A stretch of DNA of 12,603 nucleotides, from assembly GCA_030838245.1 (NCBI GenBank), contig JAUTXB010000224.1, forward strand, positions 1 through 12,603, in the 5' to 3' direction. How positions within the stretch are numbered: the first letter of the stretch is position 1; the number at the start of each line of letters is the position of its first letter. A program made the translations under genes and the position numbers. The DNA comes from Acidimicrobiaceae bacterium. GTDB lineage: Bacteria > Actinomycetota > Acidimicrobiia > Acidimicrobiales > RAAP-2. Under the pieces are notes generated by a model. That model saw only the letters and a program-made list of their open reading frames with translations, did not search any database and was not told the DNA's origin. Below are positions 6,697 to 12,603 of the stretch, in pieces.

Positions 6697-7490
6697 TCCG
6701 GTTGGTGCGCTCCGAGTGGTTGAAGCTCCGGACCACCTCGGTGCCGTGGCTCCTCCTCGGGCTGGCCTGTCTGTTCACCGGGCTGGGCATCCTGCTCTCC
6801 TTCCTGAGCGGGAGCAGCCCAGGCGGCAGGTCCGCCCACGGCGGGGACGCCTGGTTCACTCCTACCACCGTGAACCAGCTGCGCAACCTGGCCGGTGCCG
6901 GCCTGAACTTCGGCGACCTGTTCATCATGCTCTTGGGGGTGCTCTGCATCACCACCGAATTCCGACACAAGACGGTGACGTCCACCTTCCTGGTCACTCC
7001 CCGTCGGGGGCGGATGGTCGCCTCCAAGCTGATCGTCGCGGCCATCCTCGGCGTCGTCCTGGCCGTGATCCTTCTCATCATCACCGTGGTCGCCGGCTCG
7101 ATCGTGCTGTCGGCCCGCCACGGTTCGCCTTCCGCCTTGATCCACCAGTTGCCCGCCGTCGTGCCCGGGATGATCGGGGTGTTCGTCTTGTACGCCATCC
7201 TCGGCGTGGGGGTCGGGTCGTGGCTGACAAACCAGGTGGCCGCGCTCATCGCCACCCTGGGGTGGTTCCTGATCGGCGAGACGCTGATCGGCGCCCTCCT
7301 CAATGCGCTGCATGGCGGACTGTCCAAGTGGCTGCCGGGCGCTTCGGCGCAGGCGCTGGCCAACCACACCGGCCGCAACCTCAACTCCATCCTCCTGCCC
7401 TGGTGGGGCGGTGGCCTGATGATGCTGACCTACGGGCTCATCTTCGCCATCATCGGCTCGTTCGTGATGACCCGGCGAGATATCACCTGA
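6693..7490 (+). CDS. ABC-2 type transporter permease
   Basis: A 265-residue integral membrane protein forming the channel half of the exporter. After a charged N-terminus (MIRLVRSEWLKLRTT) there are about six hydrophobic segments, near 18-39, 72-87, 111-138, 155-176, 181-203 and 237-259, the standard ABC-2 topology. ITTEFRHKTVTSTFLVTPRR (86-105) is the conserved cytoplasmic coupling region between helices 2 and 3. ATG at 6693 is chosen because it overlaps the ATPase stop and gives the expected N-terminus; the same frame is open further upstream, but there it is antisense-like noise within the ATPase gene. A tandem repeat begins immediately after the stop. Confidence 0.92.
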   Translation: MIRLVRSEWLKLRTTSVPWLLLGLACLFTGLGILLSFLSGSSPGGRSAHGGDAWFTPTTVNQLRNLAGAGLNFGDLFIMLLGVLCITTEFRHKTVTSTFLVTPRRGRMVASKLIVAAILGVVLAVILLIITVVAGSIVLSARHGSPSALIHQLPAVVPGMIGVFVLYAILGVGVGSWLTNQVAALIATLGWFLIGETLIGALLNALHGGLSKWLPGASAQALANHTGRNLNSILLPWWGGGLMMLTYGLIFAIIGSFVMTRRDIT

Positions 7491-7544
7491 GGTCTCCAGT
7501 TCTTGAGGCTCCAGTTCTCGAGGCCTCCAGTTCTCGAGGCCTCG
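7487..7544 (+). repeat. 15-16-bp tandem repeats directly after the permease stop
   Basis: After TGA (7488-7490) come GGTCTCCAGTTCTTGA (7491-7506), GGCTCCAGTTCTCGA (7507-7521) and GGCCTCCAGTTCTCGA (7522-7537), then a partial GGCCTCG. The first unit ends in another TGA (7504-7506, different frame); in the next two the triplet has become CGA. CGAGGCC (7519-7525) can pair with GGCCTCG (7538-7544). No T-tract follows. Confidence 0.9.
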
Positions 7545-7574
7545 GCGAGCGGCACAACGGCGATGGCACCCTTC

Positions 7575-7586
7575 TAAGCTGCGCCG
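7575..7586 (+). promoter_or_regulatory. -10 box and probable leaderless start for the PLP lyase/decarboxylase
   Basis: TAAGCT at 7575-7580 is followed by 6 nt and ATG at 7587. There is no Shine-Dalgarno sequence and no recognised -35. Confidence 0.6.
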
Positions 7587-8933
7587 ATGGCTGCAGGGGG
7601 CTTTCCCGACAATCGTCTCCCCACCCACGGCGTCGGCGCCGACGAGGTGCTGGGTCGAATGGAGGACCTGCGGGCTGACGATCGCGACTGGCGGGGCGGC
7701 CGAGTCTTCAGCCTTGTTTATTCGGCCGGCGACGAGGTTCACGCCCTGCTCGAGCGCGCCGCCGCGGCGTACTCGGCCGAGAACGCACTGAACACGATGG
7801 TGTTCCCCAGTCTGGGCTGGATGCAACACGACATCGTGACCATCACCGCCGGCCTCTTGGGCGCCGATCGGCTCATCCCCGGTTCGGCTGACATCCAGGG
7901 CTATCTGACCTCGGGCGGGACCGAGTCGCTCTTGATGGCGACCAAGACGGCCCGGGACTGGGGGCGTTCCGAGCGGGTGACGAGCGGGCCCGACGGAGCG
8001 GCACACCCGCCCATGCCCGCCACCAACCGGCCCAACATGGTGCTGGCCACCAGCGCCCATGCCGCCTTCGAGAAGGCGTCGCACTACTTCGATGTGGAGT
8101 CGCGGCGGGTCCCGGTGGGGCCGGACTACCGGGCCGACGTCGACGCCATGGCCGATGCCGTCGACGACGACACCGTGCTCATCGTCGGTTCGGCACCGTC
8201 GTACCCGCAAGGCGTGATCGACCCGATTCCCGAGTTGGCGGCACTGGCATCGGAGCGCGGCGTCCTCTGCCACGTGGACGCCTGTCTCGGAGGTTTCATC
8301 CTTCCCTTTCTCGGGACTCTCGGCCATGTCGCCAAGCCCTGGGACTTCACCGTGCCCGGCGTCACCTCGATGTCGGCCGACCTACACAAATACGGATACG
8401 CCTCCAAGGGCGTCTCGGTCGTCCTGTACCGCACAGCCGAGCTGGCCCGACTGCAGCCGTTCCTGACCACCAACTGGCTCGGGGGCCTCTACGGCTCGCC
8501 CTCGATGGCCGGGACGCGTCCCGCCGGTCCGATCGCCGCCGGGTGGGCGGTCCTTCAGTTCCTGGGCGAAGACGGGTACTTGCGGCTGGCCAAGGACACC
8601 TACCGGGCCGCCAGGGACCTGCGGTCGGCCATCGAGGGCCTTCCCGGCCTGGCCGTACGAGGGGATCCCGACGCCACCGTGTTGGCCTTCGGCGCCGACC
8701 TCACTGCTGCCGATCCGCCGGACACATTCGCAATCGGCGACGCTTTAACCGAGCGCGGCGGTTGGTACTTCGACCGGCAATCACCACCCGACAGCCTGCA
8801 CGGCACCGTGCACGCCGGCCATGCCGCGGTCATAGACGAGTTGATCGCTGACCTCACTGCCGTCGCCGGGGAACTGATCGCCACTGGCAGGCGCGCCGAG
8901 GATCGGTCAACGACCTACGGCACCGTCGACTGA
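7587..8933 (+). CDS. PLP-dependent lyase/decarboxylase, sphingosine-1-phosphate lyase-like
   Basis: A 448-residue fold-type I pyridoxal-phosphate enzyme of group II decarboxylase type. The pattern is nearer to sphingosine-1-phosphate lyase than to glutamate decarboxylase. SGGTES (109-114) binds the cofactor phosphate, H158 in ATSAHAAFEKA stacks on the ring, D231 in HVDACLGGFILPF contacts the pyridine nitrogen, and K268 in SADLHKYGYASKG forms the Schiff base. GTRPAGPIAAGWA (309-321) is also conserved in S1P lyases. Eukaryotic S1P lyase splits the phosphorylated long-chain base into a fatty aldehyde and phosphoethanolamine; bacterial relatives may act on other amines or amino acids. Unlike the eukaryotic enzyme there is no N-terminal membrane helix. 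An aldehyde product would suit the aldehyde dehydrogenase some 4 kb upstream, but that link is speculative. Confidence 0.88.
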   Translation: MAAGGFPDNRLPTHGVGADEVLGRMEDLRADDRDWRGGRVFSLVYSAGDEVHALLERAAAAYSAENALNTMVFPSLGWMQHDIVTITAGLLGADRLIPGSADIQGYLTSGGTESLLMATKTARDWGRSERVTSGPDGAAHPPMPATNRPNMVLATSAHAAFEKASHYFDVESRRVPVGPDYRADVDAMADAVDDDTVLIVGSAPSYPQGVIDPIPELAALASERGVLCHVDACLGGFILPFLGTLGHVAKPWDFTVPGVTSMSADLHKYGYASKGVSVVLYRTAELARLQPFLTTNWLGGLYGSPSMAGTRPAGPIAAGWAVLQFLGEDGYLRLAKDTYRAARDLRSAIEGLPGLAVRGDPDATVLAFGADLTAADPPDTFAIGDALTERGGWYFDRQSPPDSLHGTVHAGHAAVIDELIADLTAVAGELIATGRRAEDRSTTYGTVD

Positions 8934-8978
8934 CTGGGCCGGACGAGTGGCGGCACCGCCGGGTGGGCACCGGTTGCT

Positions 8979-9017
8979 CGATAGAGTCGGCTACCGCTCG
9001 CAGCGCTGAATTGGAGA
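8979..9017 (+). promoter_or_regulatory. promoter -10 box and ribosome binding site of the monooxygenase gene
   Basis: TAGAGT at 8982-8987, within CGATAGAGTC, should start transcription near 8994, giving a leader of about 32 nt. TTGGAGA at 9011-9017 contains GGAG 9 nt before the ATG at 9026. This pair decides the start: a GTG at 8963 in the same frame lies upstream of the -10 box and would not be on the transcript. Confidence 0.65.
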
Positions 9018-9025
9018 CGACATAC

Positions 9026-10012
9026 ATGCAGACGCGACTGACTGAGATCCTCCAGGTCCAACATCCGGTGATGCTGGCCGGCATGGGCGGAGTGTCCTAT
9101 GCCCCCCTGGTCACTGCCGTCTCCGAAGCCGGCGGTTTCGGATGCCTGGGCGCGTCCACGATGAGCAGGGAGCGCATGGTGTCGGAGATCGCCCTGGTCA
9201 AGGAGGCCACCGACAAGCCGTTCGGCGTGGACTTGCTGACGGCCATGCCCGGGGACCTGGTCGGCCAAGTCGAGGACATCATCGAGGGAGGGGCCTCCGT
9301 CTTCGTCGCCGGCCTGGGCGTGCCCAGCGAGGTCGTGGAGCTCTGCCATCGGAGCGGTCTGCTCGTGATCAACATGTGCGGCAAGGTCGACCACGCCCGG
9401 CGTGCGGTGGACGCCGGCTGCGACATCGTCGTGGCCCAGGGCACCGAGGCTGGAGGCCACACCGGTCAGGTGGCCACCATGCCGCTGGTGCCTCAGGTGG
9501 TCGATGCGGTCGGCGACCAGGTCCCCGTGGTCGCCGCCGGCGGCATCTTCGACGGGCGCGGCCTGGCCGCCGCGCTGGCCCTCGGCGCTGACGGCGTGTG
9601 GGTGGGCACCCGGTTCATCGCCACCCCCGAGGCGCGTGCTGTATCCGGGTACAAGGACGCGTTGGTTCGCACCGCCGAGGACGGCACCACCATCAGCCGG
9701 GCATTCTCGGGAAAGACCATGCGGGTCGTCCGCAACGAGTACACCGCGTTCTTCGACCAGCATCCCGAAGAGCTCCAGAAGTTCCCCGGCCAACTGGGCC
9801 GGGCGTCCAGCGACGGTGCGTTCCACCTAGGCGGAGGGGAGGACACCGAGGGCATCGACCCGGCGCGGGAGTGCTACCCGACCGGCCAGGGCGTGGGCGC
9901 CATCGGGACCCTGATCCCGGCGGCCGCCATCGTGGAGTCGATCGTGGACCAGGCCGAGCGGGTGCTGGCCGGCGTGGCTCAGGGTGCGGCCAACCACAAC
10001 GGGTCGACCTGA
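9026..10012 (+). CDS. nitronate monooxygenase-like FMN-dependent oxidoreductase
   Basis: A 328-residue TIM-barrel flavoprotein of the 2-nitropropane dioxygenase/NMO family. The family oxidises alkyl nitronates using FMN and oxygen, though many relatives act on other substrates and it also resembles the enoyl reductase FabK. HPVMLAGMGGVS (13-24) is the N-terminal FMN loop, the catalytic histidine is H145 in AQGTEAGGHTG, and VVAAGGIFDGRG (168-179) with GADGVWVGTRF (187-197) binds the FMN phosphate. Length is normal. It has its own promoter and Shine-Dalgarno site and faces the GH1 gene tail to tail. Actinobacteria often carry such genes near lipid-degradation genes, but nothing here fixes the substrate. 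Confidence 0.9.
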   Translation: MQTRLTEILQVQHPVMLAGMGGVSYAPLVTAVSEAGGFGCLGASTMSRERMVSEIALVKEATDKPFGVDLLTAMPGDLVGQVEDIIEGGASVFVAGLGVPSEVVELCHRSGLLVINMCGKVDHARRAVDAGCDIVVAQGTEAGGHTGQVATMPLVPQVVDAVGDQVPVVAAGGIFDGRGLAAALALGADGVWVGTRFIATPEARAVSGYKDALVRTAEDGTTISRAFSGKTMRVVRNEYTAFFDQHPEELQKFPGQLGRASSDGAFHLGGGEDTEGIDPARECYPTGQGVGAIGTLIPAAAIVESIVDQAERVLAGVAQGAANHNGST

Positions 10013-10041
10013 ACGGACCAACACGGGTCAGCCTGAATGGA
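9999..10041 (+). repeat. 24-bp-period duplication spanning the monooxygenase stop codon
   Basis: ACGGGTCGACCTGAACGGA (9999-10017) recurs as ACGGGTCAGCCTGAATGGA (10023-10041), 16 of 19 matches. Both include TGA (10010-10012 is the real stop, 10034-10036 is in the same frame). Confidence 0.7.
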
Positions 10042-10078
10042 GGAAACATTGGTCTGGCCCAACCCCGAGCCGCCCGAA

Positions 10079-10091
10079 GTCGCGCCGCGAC
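10079..10091. other. short GC hairpin between convergent genes
   Basis: GTCGC, loop GCC, GCGAC forms a perfect 5-bp stem in the gap where the monooxygenase and the GH1 gene converge. It could slow polymerase from either side, but no T-tract lies on either strand, so it is only a weak terminator candidate. Confidence 0.25.
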
Positions 10092-10103
10092 GATCAGGGG
10101 CGG

Positions 10104-11588
10104 TCAGGTCGGCCCAGCCAACACCGATCGGTCCCCGTCGCGCAGTCCGGCGATGATCCGGCGGTAGGTCCCCGCGGCGTCACCGCCCAGCGAGTCGGTG
10201 TCGAGCCATTGTGCGCCGGTGGGCCCGTGGTGTCGGTCCAGCCCGAACAGGCCGAACCTCGGCTGGTAGGAGCCCCACTCGTAGTTGTCCACCAACGACC
10301 AGTGCCAGTAGCCCCCGACGGGCAGTCCGGCATCGGCGGCGGCAACCACGGCGGCGATGTTCTCTCGGATATAGCGGCTTCGGTCCCAGCCGTCGAGGCG
10401 CGGGTAGGAGCGGCCGTTGCGTACCCGGTTGCACAGACCGTTCTCCACGACCCAGAGGGAGACGTCGGGGGTCATGGCGTGCTGAGCCCTCAGCCACGTG
10501 TGCAGCCCTTCCGGATCGGGCACGTCGTCCCACAGCTCCCGGGCCGGGGCCCACGCCCGGCCTCCGGCGGTGACATGGCCGGGCAGGCGGATGTGCCGGG
10601 CGGCCAGCGGGTCGTAGTAGTCGAACCCGACGACATCGAGTGTCCGCTCGTGGGTGCTGGCATAGACGGCGTCGACCGCCCGACCGGTCGACCGCGGGCG
10701 GAGCCGTGACCCATGGGCGTCCCCGGCGCGTGGCGAGCGCAATCCGTACGGGGAGGTCGCCGCGCTGAACTTTCGCAGCGCCTGCTCGCCACGGTTCGAG
10801 GTGGGGTGGGCGGCGTAGTGGCGGATGCGACGCTCATCGAGCCAGCGGTCGAGACCGTCACGGTCGATGCCCATGCTCCTGGCCATCAGGACGTCGGTGA
10901 GCAGGGCGTCGAACTCGTACAGGGTCACCGACGCGTTGTTGGTGTTCACCACGGCGTCCGGCCGGGCGCGGTGGACGGCCTCGTACCCGAGGACGTGGGC
11001 GGCAAGCATGTTGTCCATGGCCACCGCGGCATCCGCGAAGGCCATCCGTCGCCCCGGTGGGAACATCCCGAGGATCCATGAGCCCATGCCCACCGCGTTG
11101 ATCTCGTTCAGCGTCACCCAGTGGCGGCACTTGGAGGCGAGGGCACCGAGGGCGATCTCGACCCAGGCCACGTAGCGCTCGGAGGAGTCAGTCCGGAGCC
11201 AGAACTCCTCGCCCAGCCAGGCCGGGTGGGTGAAATGCAGCAAGGTGACCAGCGGCGCCATACCCCGCTCGGCACAGCCGTCGAGGATGCTGGCGTACCC
11301 GGCGAGGGCAGTGTCGTCGATCTCGCCCTCCCGGGGCTCCACCCGGGCCCACTCGAGCCCGAGGCGGAAGCTGTTGCACCCGAGGCCGGCCGCCCGGTCC
11401 AGGGCCACTTCGGGGTGTGCCCAGAAGTCGGCGGCGATACCCGACGGCTCCACCCGGCCGAGCTGCTCCCAGGTGAGCCAGTTGTTGGCCGGTTGCCCTG
11501 GCCCGTTGAAGCCGCCCTCGATCTGGAATCCCGCCGTGGCCACGCCGAAGAGGAAGTCCTCGGGTAGCGCCCCTGTGCTCGTTGCCAT
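10104..11588 (-). CDS. glycoside hydrolase family 1 protein (beta-glucosidase-like)
   Basis: A 494-residue retaining glycosidase of the GH1 (beta/alpha)8 barrel type, which cleaves beta-linked glucose, galactose or related sugars. FLFGVATAGFQIEGG (12-26) is the N-terminal signature with Q22 at the sugar site. The acid/base is E162 in TLNEIN and the nucleophile is E382 in WVVENGL. GYWHWSLVDNYEW (426-438) and RFGLFGLD (444-451) are standard. The acid/base motif normally reads NEP, and here the proline is isoleucine. FDYYDPL replaces the usual NYY segment. No signal peptide is seen, so it is cytoplasmic. ATG at 11588 is the only start after an in-frame TGA five codons upstream; the ribosome site is weak. 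It is divergent from the thiolase-like gene and convergent with the monooxygenase. Confidence 0.9.
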   Translation of the reverse strand: MATSTGALPEDFLFGVATAGFQIEGGFNGPGQPANNWLTWEQLGRVEPSGIAADFWAHPEVALDRAAGLGCNSFRLGLEWARVEPREGEIDDTALAGYASILDGCAERGMAPLVTLLHFTHPAWLGEEFWLRTDSSERYVAWVEIALGALASKCRHWVTLNEINAVGMGSWILGMFPPGRRMAFADAAVAMDNMLAAHVLGYEAVHRARPDAVVNTNNASVTLYEFDALLTDVLMARSMGIDRDGLDRWLDERRIRHYAAHPTSNRGEQALRKFSAATSPYGLRSPRAGDAHGSRLRPRSTGRAVDAVYASTHERTLDVVGFDYYDPLAARHIRLPGHVTAGGRAWAPARELWDDVPDPEGLHTWLRAQHAMTPDVSLWVVENGLCNRVRNGRSYPRLDGWDRSRYIRENIAAVVAAADAGLPVGGYWHWSLVDNYEWGSYQPRFGLFGLDRHHGPTGAQWLDTDSLGGDAAGTYRRIIAGLRDGDRSVLAGPT

Positions 11589-11680
11589 CCGGCCAGCATT
11601 TCAGCTCCGTGGCCGTGCCCGCTCGATTCGGCTGTCGGCACTCATCCGATCGACGTGGCCCCGGGAACGGCCGGTGCGAT

Positions 11681-11686
11681 AGCTTG
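11681..11686 (+). promoter_or_regulatory. -10 box for the thiolase-like gene
   Basis: TAGCTT at 11681-11686, preceded by CGA as in the CGATAGAGTC boxes, would start transcription near 11693. Eight nt later a GTG (11695-11697) is in frame with the thiolase-like gene with no stop between, so a leaderless GTG start adding 17 residues competes with the ATG at 11746. Confidence 0.5.
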
Positions 11687-11721
11687 CCGCCTCGTGCGGC
11701 CGATGGGGACGACTCAACTCT

Positions 11722-11765
11722 CATGAGTGCATTGGGGCAGGGCGCATGAGTGCACTGGAGCGCAG
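11722..11765 (+). repeat. 23-bp-period duplication of the thiolase-like start region
   Basis: CATGAGTGCATTGGGGC (11722-11738) recurs as CATGAGTGCACTGGAGC (11745-11761), two mismatches in 17. Each copy carries ATGA. The upstream copy opens an 8-codon ORF whose TGA (11747-11749) overlaps the ATG at 11746. A further 7-codon ORF from ATG 11703 ends in the TGA at 11724-11726, overlapping the ATG at 11723. Confidence 0.8.
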
Positions 11766-12603
11766 TGCCGAACGCATCCCTGTCATCGTTGCGTCGGGAC
11801 AGTGCATCGAGCGGACCGAGCTGGTGACTCCCGTCGACCTCATGGCCCGGGCCTGCGATGCGGCCTTGGCGTCGGTCCCCCGACTTCGGGACCGCGTCGA
11901 TCGGTTGACCGTGGTCGACGTCATGACCAAGGTTGGGCCGGCTCCGGCCACCGAACTGGCCCGACGCACGGGCATGGCTCCCCGGCGTTGCGAGGTGACC
12001 ACCGTCGGAGGGAACACGCCCCAGTGGTTGGTCAATCGGGCCGCGTCAGAGATCGCCGAGGGCTCGTTGTCGGTGACGGTGATCGCCGGAGCCGAGGCCA
12101 TACGGTCGTCGAGGGCCCGTCGAGCTGCAGGGCTCCCGCGTGCCGAGCTCGCTGATCTCCCGCCCGACCCCGTCGTCGGGGACGACCAGCCCGGTATCGG
12201 ACCGGGCGAGGTGGCCATCGGGCTCATGGCTCCCGTCCACGTCTATCCCCTGTTCGAGAGCGTGGTGGCGGCACGGGCCGGGCACAGCGCCGCCGAACAT
12301 CGCCAAGTGATCGGCGACCTGTTCGCCCCCTTCACCACGGTCGCCGCCCACCATCCGACGGCGTGGTTCCCCCAGGAGCGTACGGCTGCGGAGATCGCCA
12401 CCCCCACGCCGGACAACCGGATCGTCGCCGAGCCCTACACCAAGCTCATGACCGCCTTTTTGGGCTCCGACCAGGGCGCCGCCCTGGTGGTGTGCTCGCT
12501 GGCCGCGGCCCGGGACGCTGGCGTCGAGGATCGGGCCGTGTTCGTCTGGTCGGGGGCCGAAGCCACCGACGTGCGATTCCCCACCGCTCGCCCAGACCCG
12601 GGG
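11746..12603 (+). CDS. thiolase-like protein (acetyl-CoA acetyltransferase family), 3' end outside window
   Basis: The first 286 residues of a thiolase-fold protein of the SCP2-thiolase/thiolase-like kind. IPVIVASGQCIERTE (11-25) is the N-terminal strand typical of this group, followed by a dimer-forming helix and VDRLTVVDVMTKVG. Where true thiolases have the nucleophilic cysteine (NxxCxSG), this protein reads TTVGGNTPQWLVNRAASEIA (86-105), with no cysteine; VIAGAEAIRS (112-121) then aligns with the usual AGGxESMS. It may therefore bind acyl-CoA without classical thiolysis, as reported for mycobacterial thiolase-like proteins, though it could work with other residues. The ATG at 11746 gives the expected family N-terminus; GTG at 11695 is an alternative. 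It is divergent from the GH1 gene. The catalytic C-terminal half is not visible. Confidence 0.85.
   Translation, partial: MSALERSAERIPVIVASGQCIERTELVTPVDLMARACDAALASVPRLRDRVDRLTVVDVMTKVGPAPATELARRTGMAPRRCEVTTVGGNTPQWLVNRAASEIAEGSLSVTVIAGAEAIRSSRARRAAGLPRAELADLPPDPVVGDDQPGIGPGEVAIGLMAPVHVYPLFESVVAARAGHSAAEHRQVIGDLFAPFTTVAAHHPTAWFPQERTAAEIATPTPDNRIVAEPYTKLMTAFLGSDQGAALVVCSLAAARDAGVEDRAVFVWSGAEATDVRFPTARPDPG

Noticed and set aside
6267..8327. Very long open frame (686 codons) on the minus strand
   Set aside because: It runs antisense across the ABC permease and the PLP enzyme, both of which have complete family motifs. The product is His/Gly/Arg/Asp-rich with no recognisable domain, the usual shadow in high-GC DNA.
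8963..9025. Longer start (GTG at 8963) for the monooxygenase
   Set aside because: It lies upstream of the TAGAGT -10 box and adds residues unlike the family; ATG at 9026 has a GGAG site and gives the conserved N-terminus.
10091..10106. Duplicated stop at the GH1 gene end on the minus strand (TGA at 10104-10106 and 10094-10096)
   Set aside because: The surrounding 10 bases match poorly between the two, so it is not clearly a tandem repeat.
10040..10160. Small plus-strand gene after the GGAGG at 10040-10044
   Set aside because: Only a TTG or ATT is available as a start, the product is Pro/Arg-rich without a known pattern, and it overlaps the GH1 gene antisense.

Overview
High-GC chromosomal DNA from an actinobacterium, most likely from the Acidimicrobiia/Acidimicrobiales side of the phylum. 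This assignment is an inference from codon use with C or G at third positions, TAnnnT -10 boxes placed directly before start codons (leaderless mRNAs, common in actinobacteria), a KstR-like TetR regulator and an SCP2-type thiolase-like protein. I see no phage, IS element, CRISPR array, tRNA or rRNA. The content looks like ordinary metabolic and housekeeping DNA, not a defence island.

Layout. 1-408 (minus): the N-terminal part of an MscS-type mechanosensitive channel that runs off the left edge. 603-2339: an N-acyl-D-amino-acid deacylase-like amidohydrolase. 2462-3931: an NAD(P)-dependent aldehyde dehydrogenase. 4080-4958: a class I SAM methyltransferase of the DUF1698/CmoB-like type with a Pro-rich insertion. 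5084-5686: a TetR/KstR-like regulator. 5770-7490: an ABC-2 exporter pair (ATPase and permease, ATGA overlap). 7587-8933: a PLP enzyme of the sphingosine-1-phosphate lyase type. 9026-10012: a nitronate monooxygenase-like FMN protein. 10104-11588 (minus): a GH1 glycosidase. 11746-12603: a thiolase-like protein cut by the right edge.

How the genes relate. Only the ABC pair is clearly co-translated. Most other plus-strand genes have their own recognisable -10 box, so this looks like a row of short transcription units. The methyltransferase, TetR, ABC and PLP-enzyme genes look leaderless (TAnnnT, 6-8 nt, ATG). The monooxygenase has a short leader with a GGAG site. Several enzymes (TetR of KstR type, thiolase-like protein, nitronate monooxygenase, aldehyde dehydrogenase) would fit lipid or sterol breakdown, but I found no KstR operator and cannot tie them into one regulon.

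The least expected structure lies between the genes. Short tandem duplications start at or straddle the stop codon, with each early unit carrying a copy of the stop triplet. This is clear after the aldehyde dehydrogenase (three 19-bp units ending in TGA), the amidohydrolase (44/22-bp units forming GC hairpins), and the ABC permease (15-16-bp units); it is weaker after the monooxygenase (24-bp period) and the methyltransferase (7 bp). A related 23-bp duplication copies the start region of the thiolase-like gene, producing overlapping ATGA mini-ORFs. Taken together this suggests slippage-type duplication, possibly tolerated or selected, at gene boundaries in this genome.
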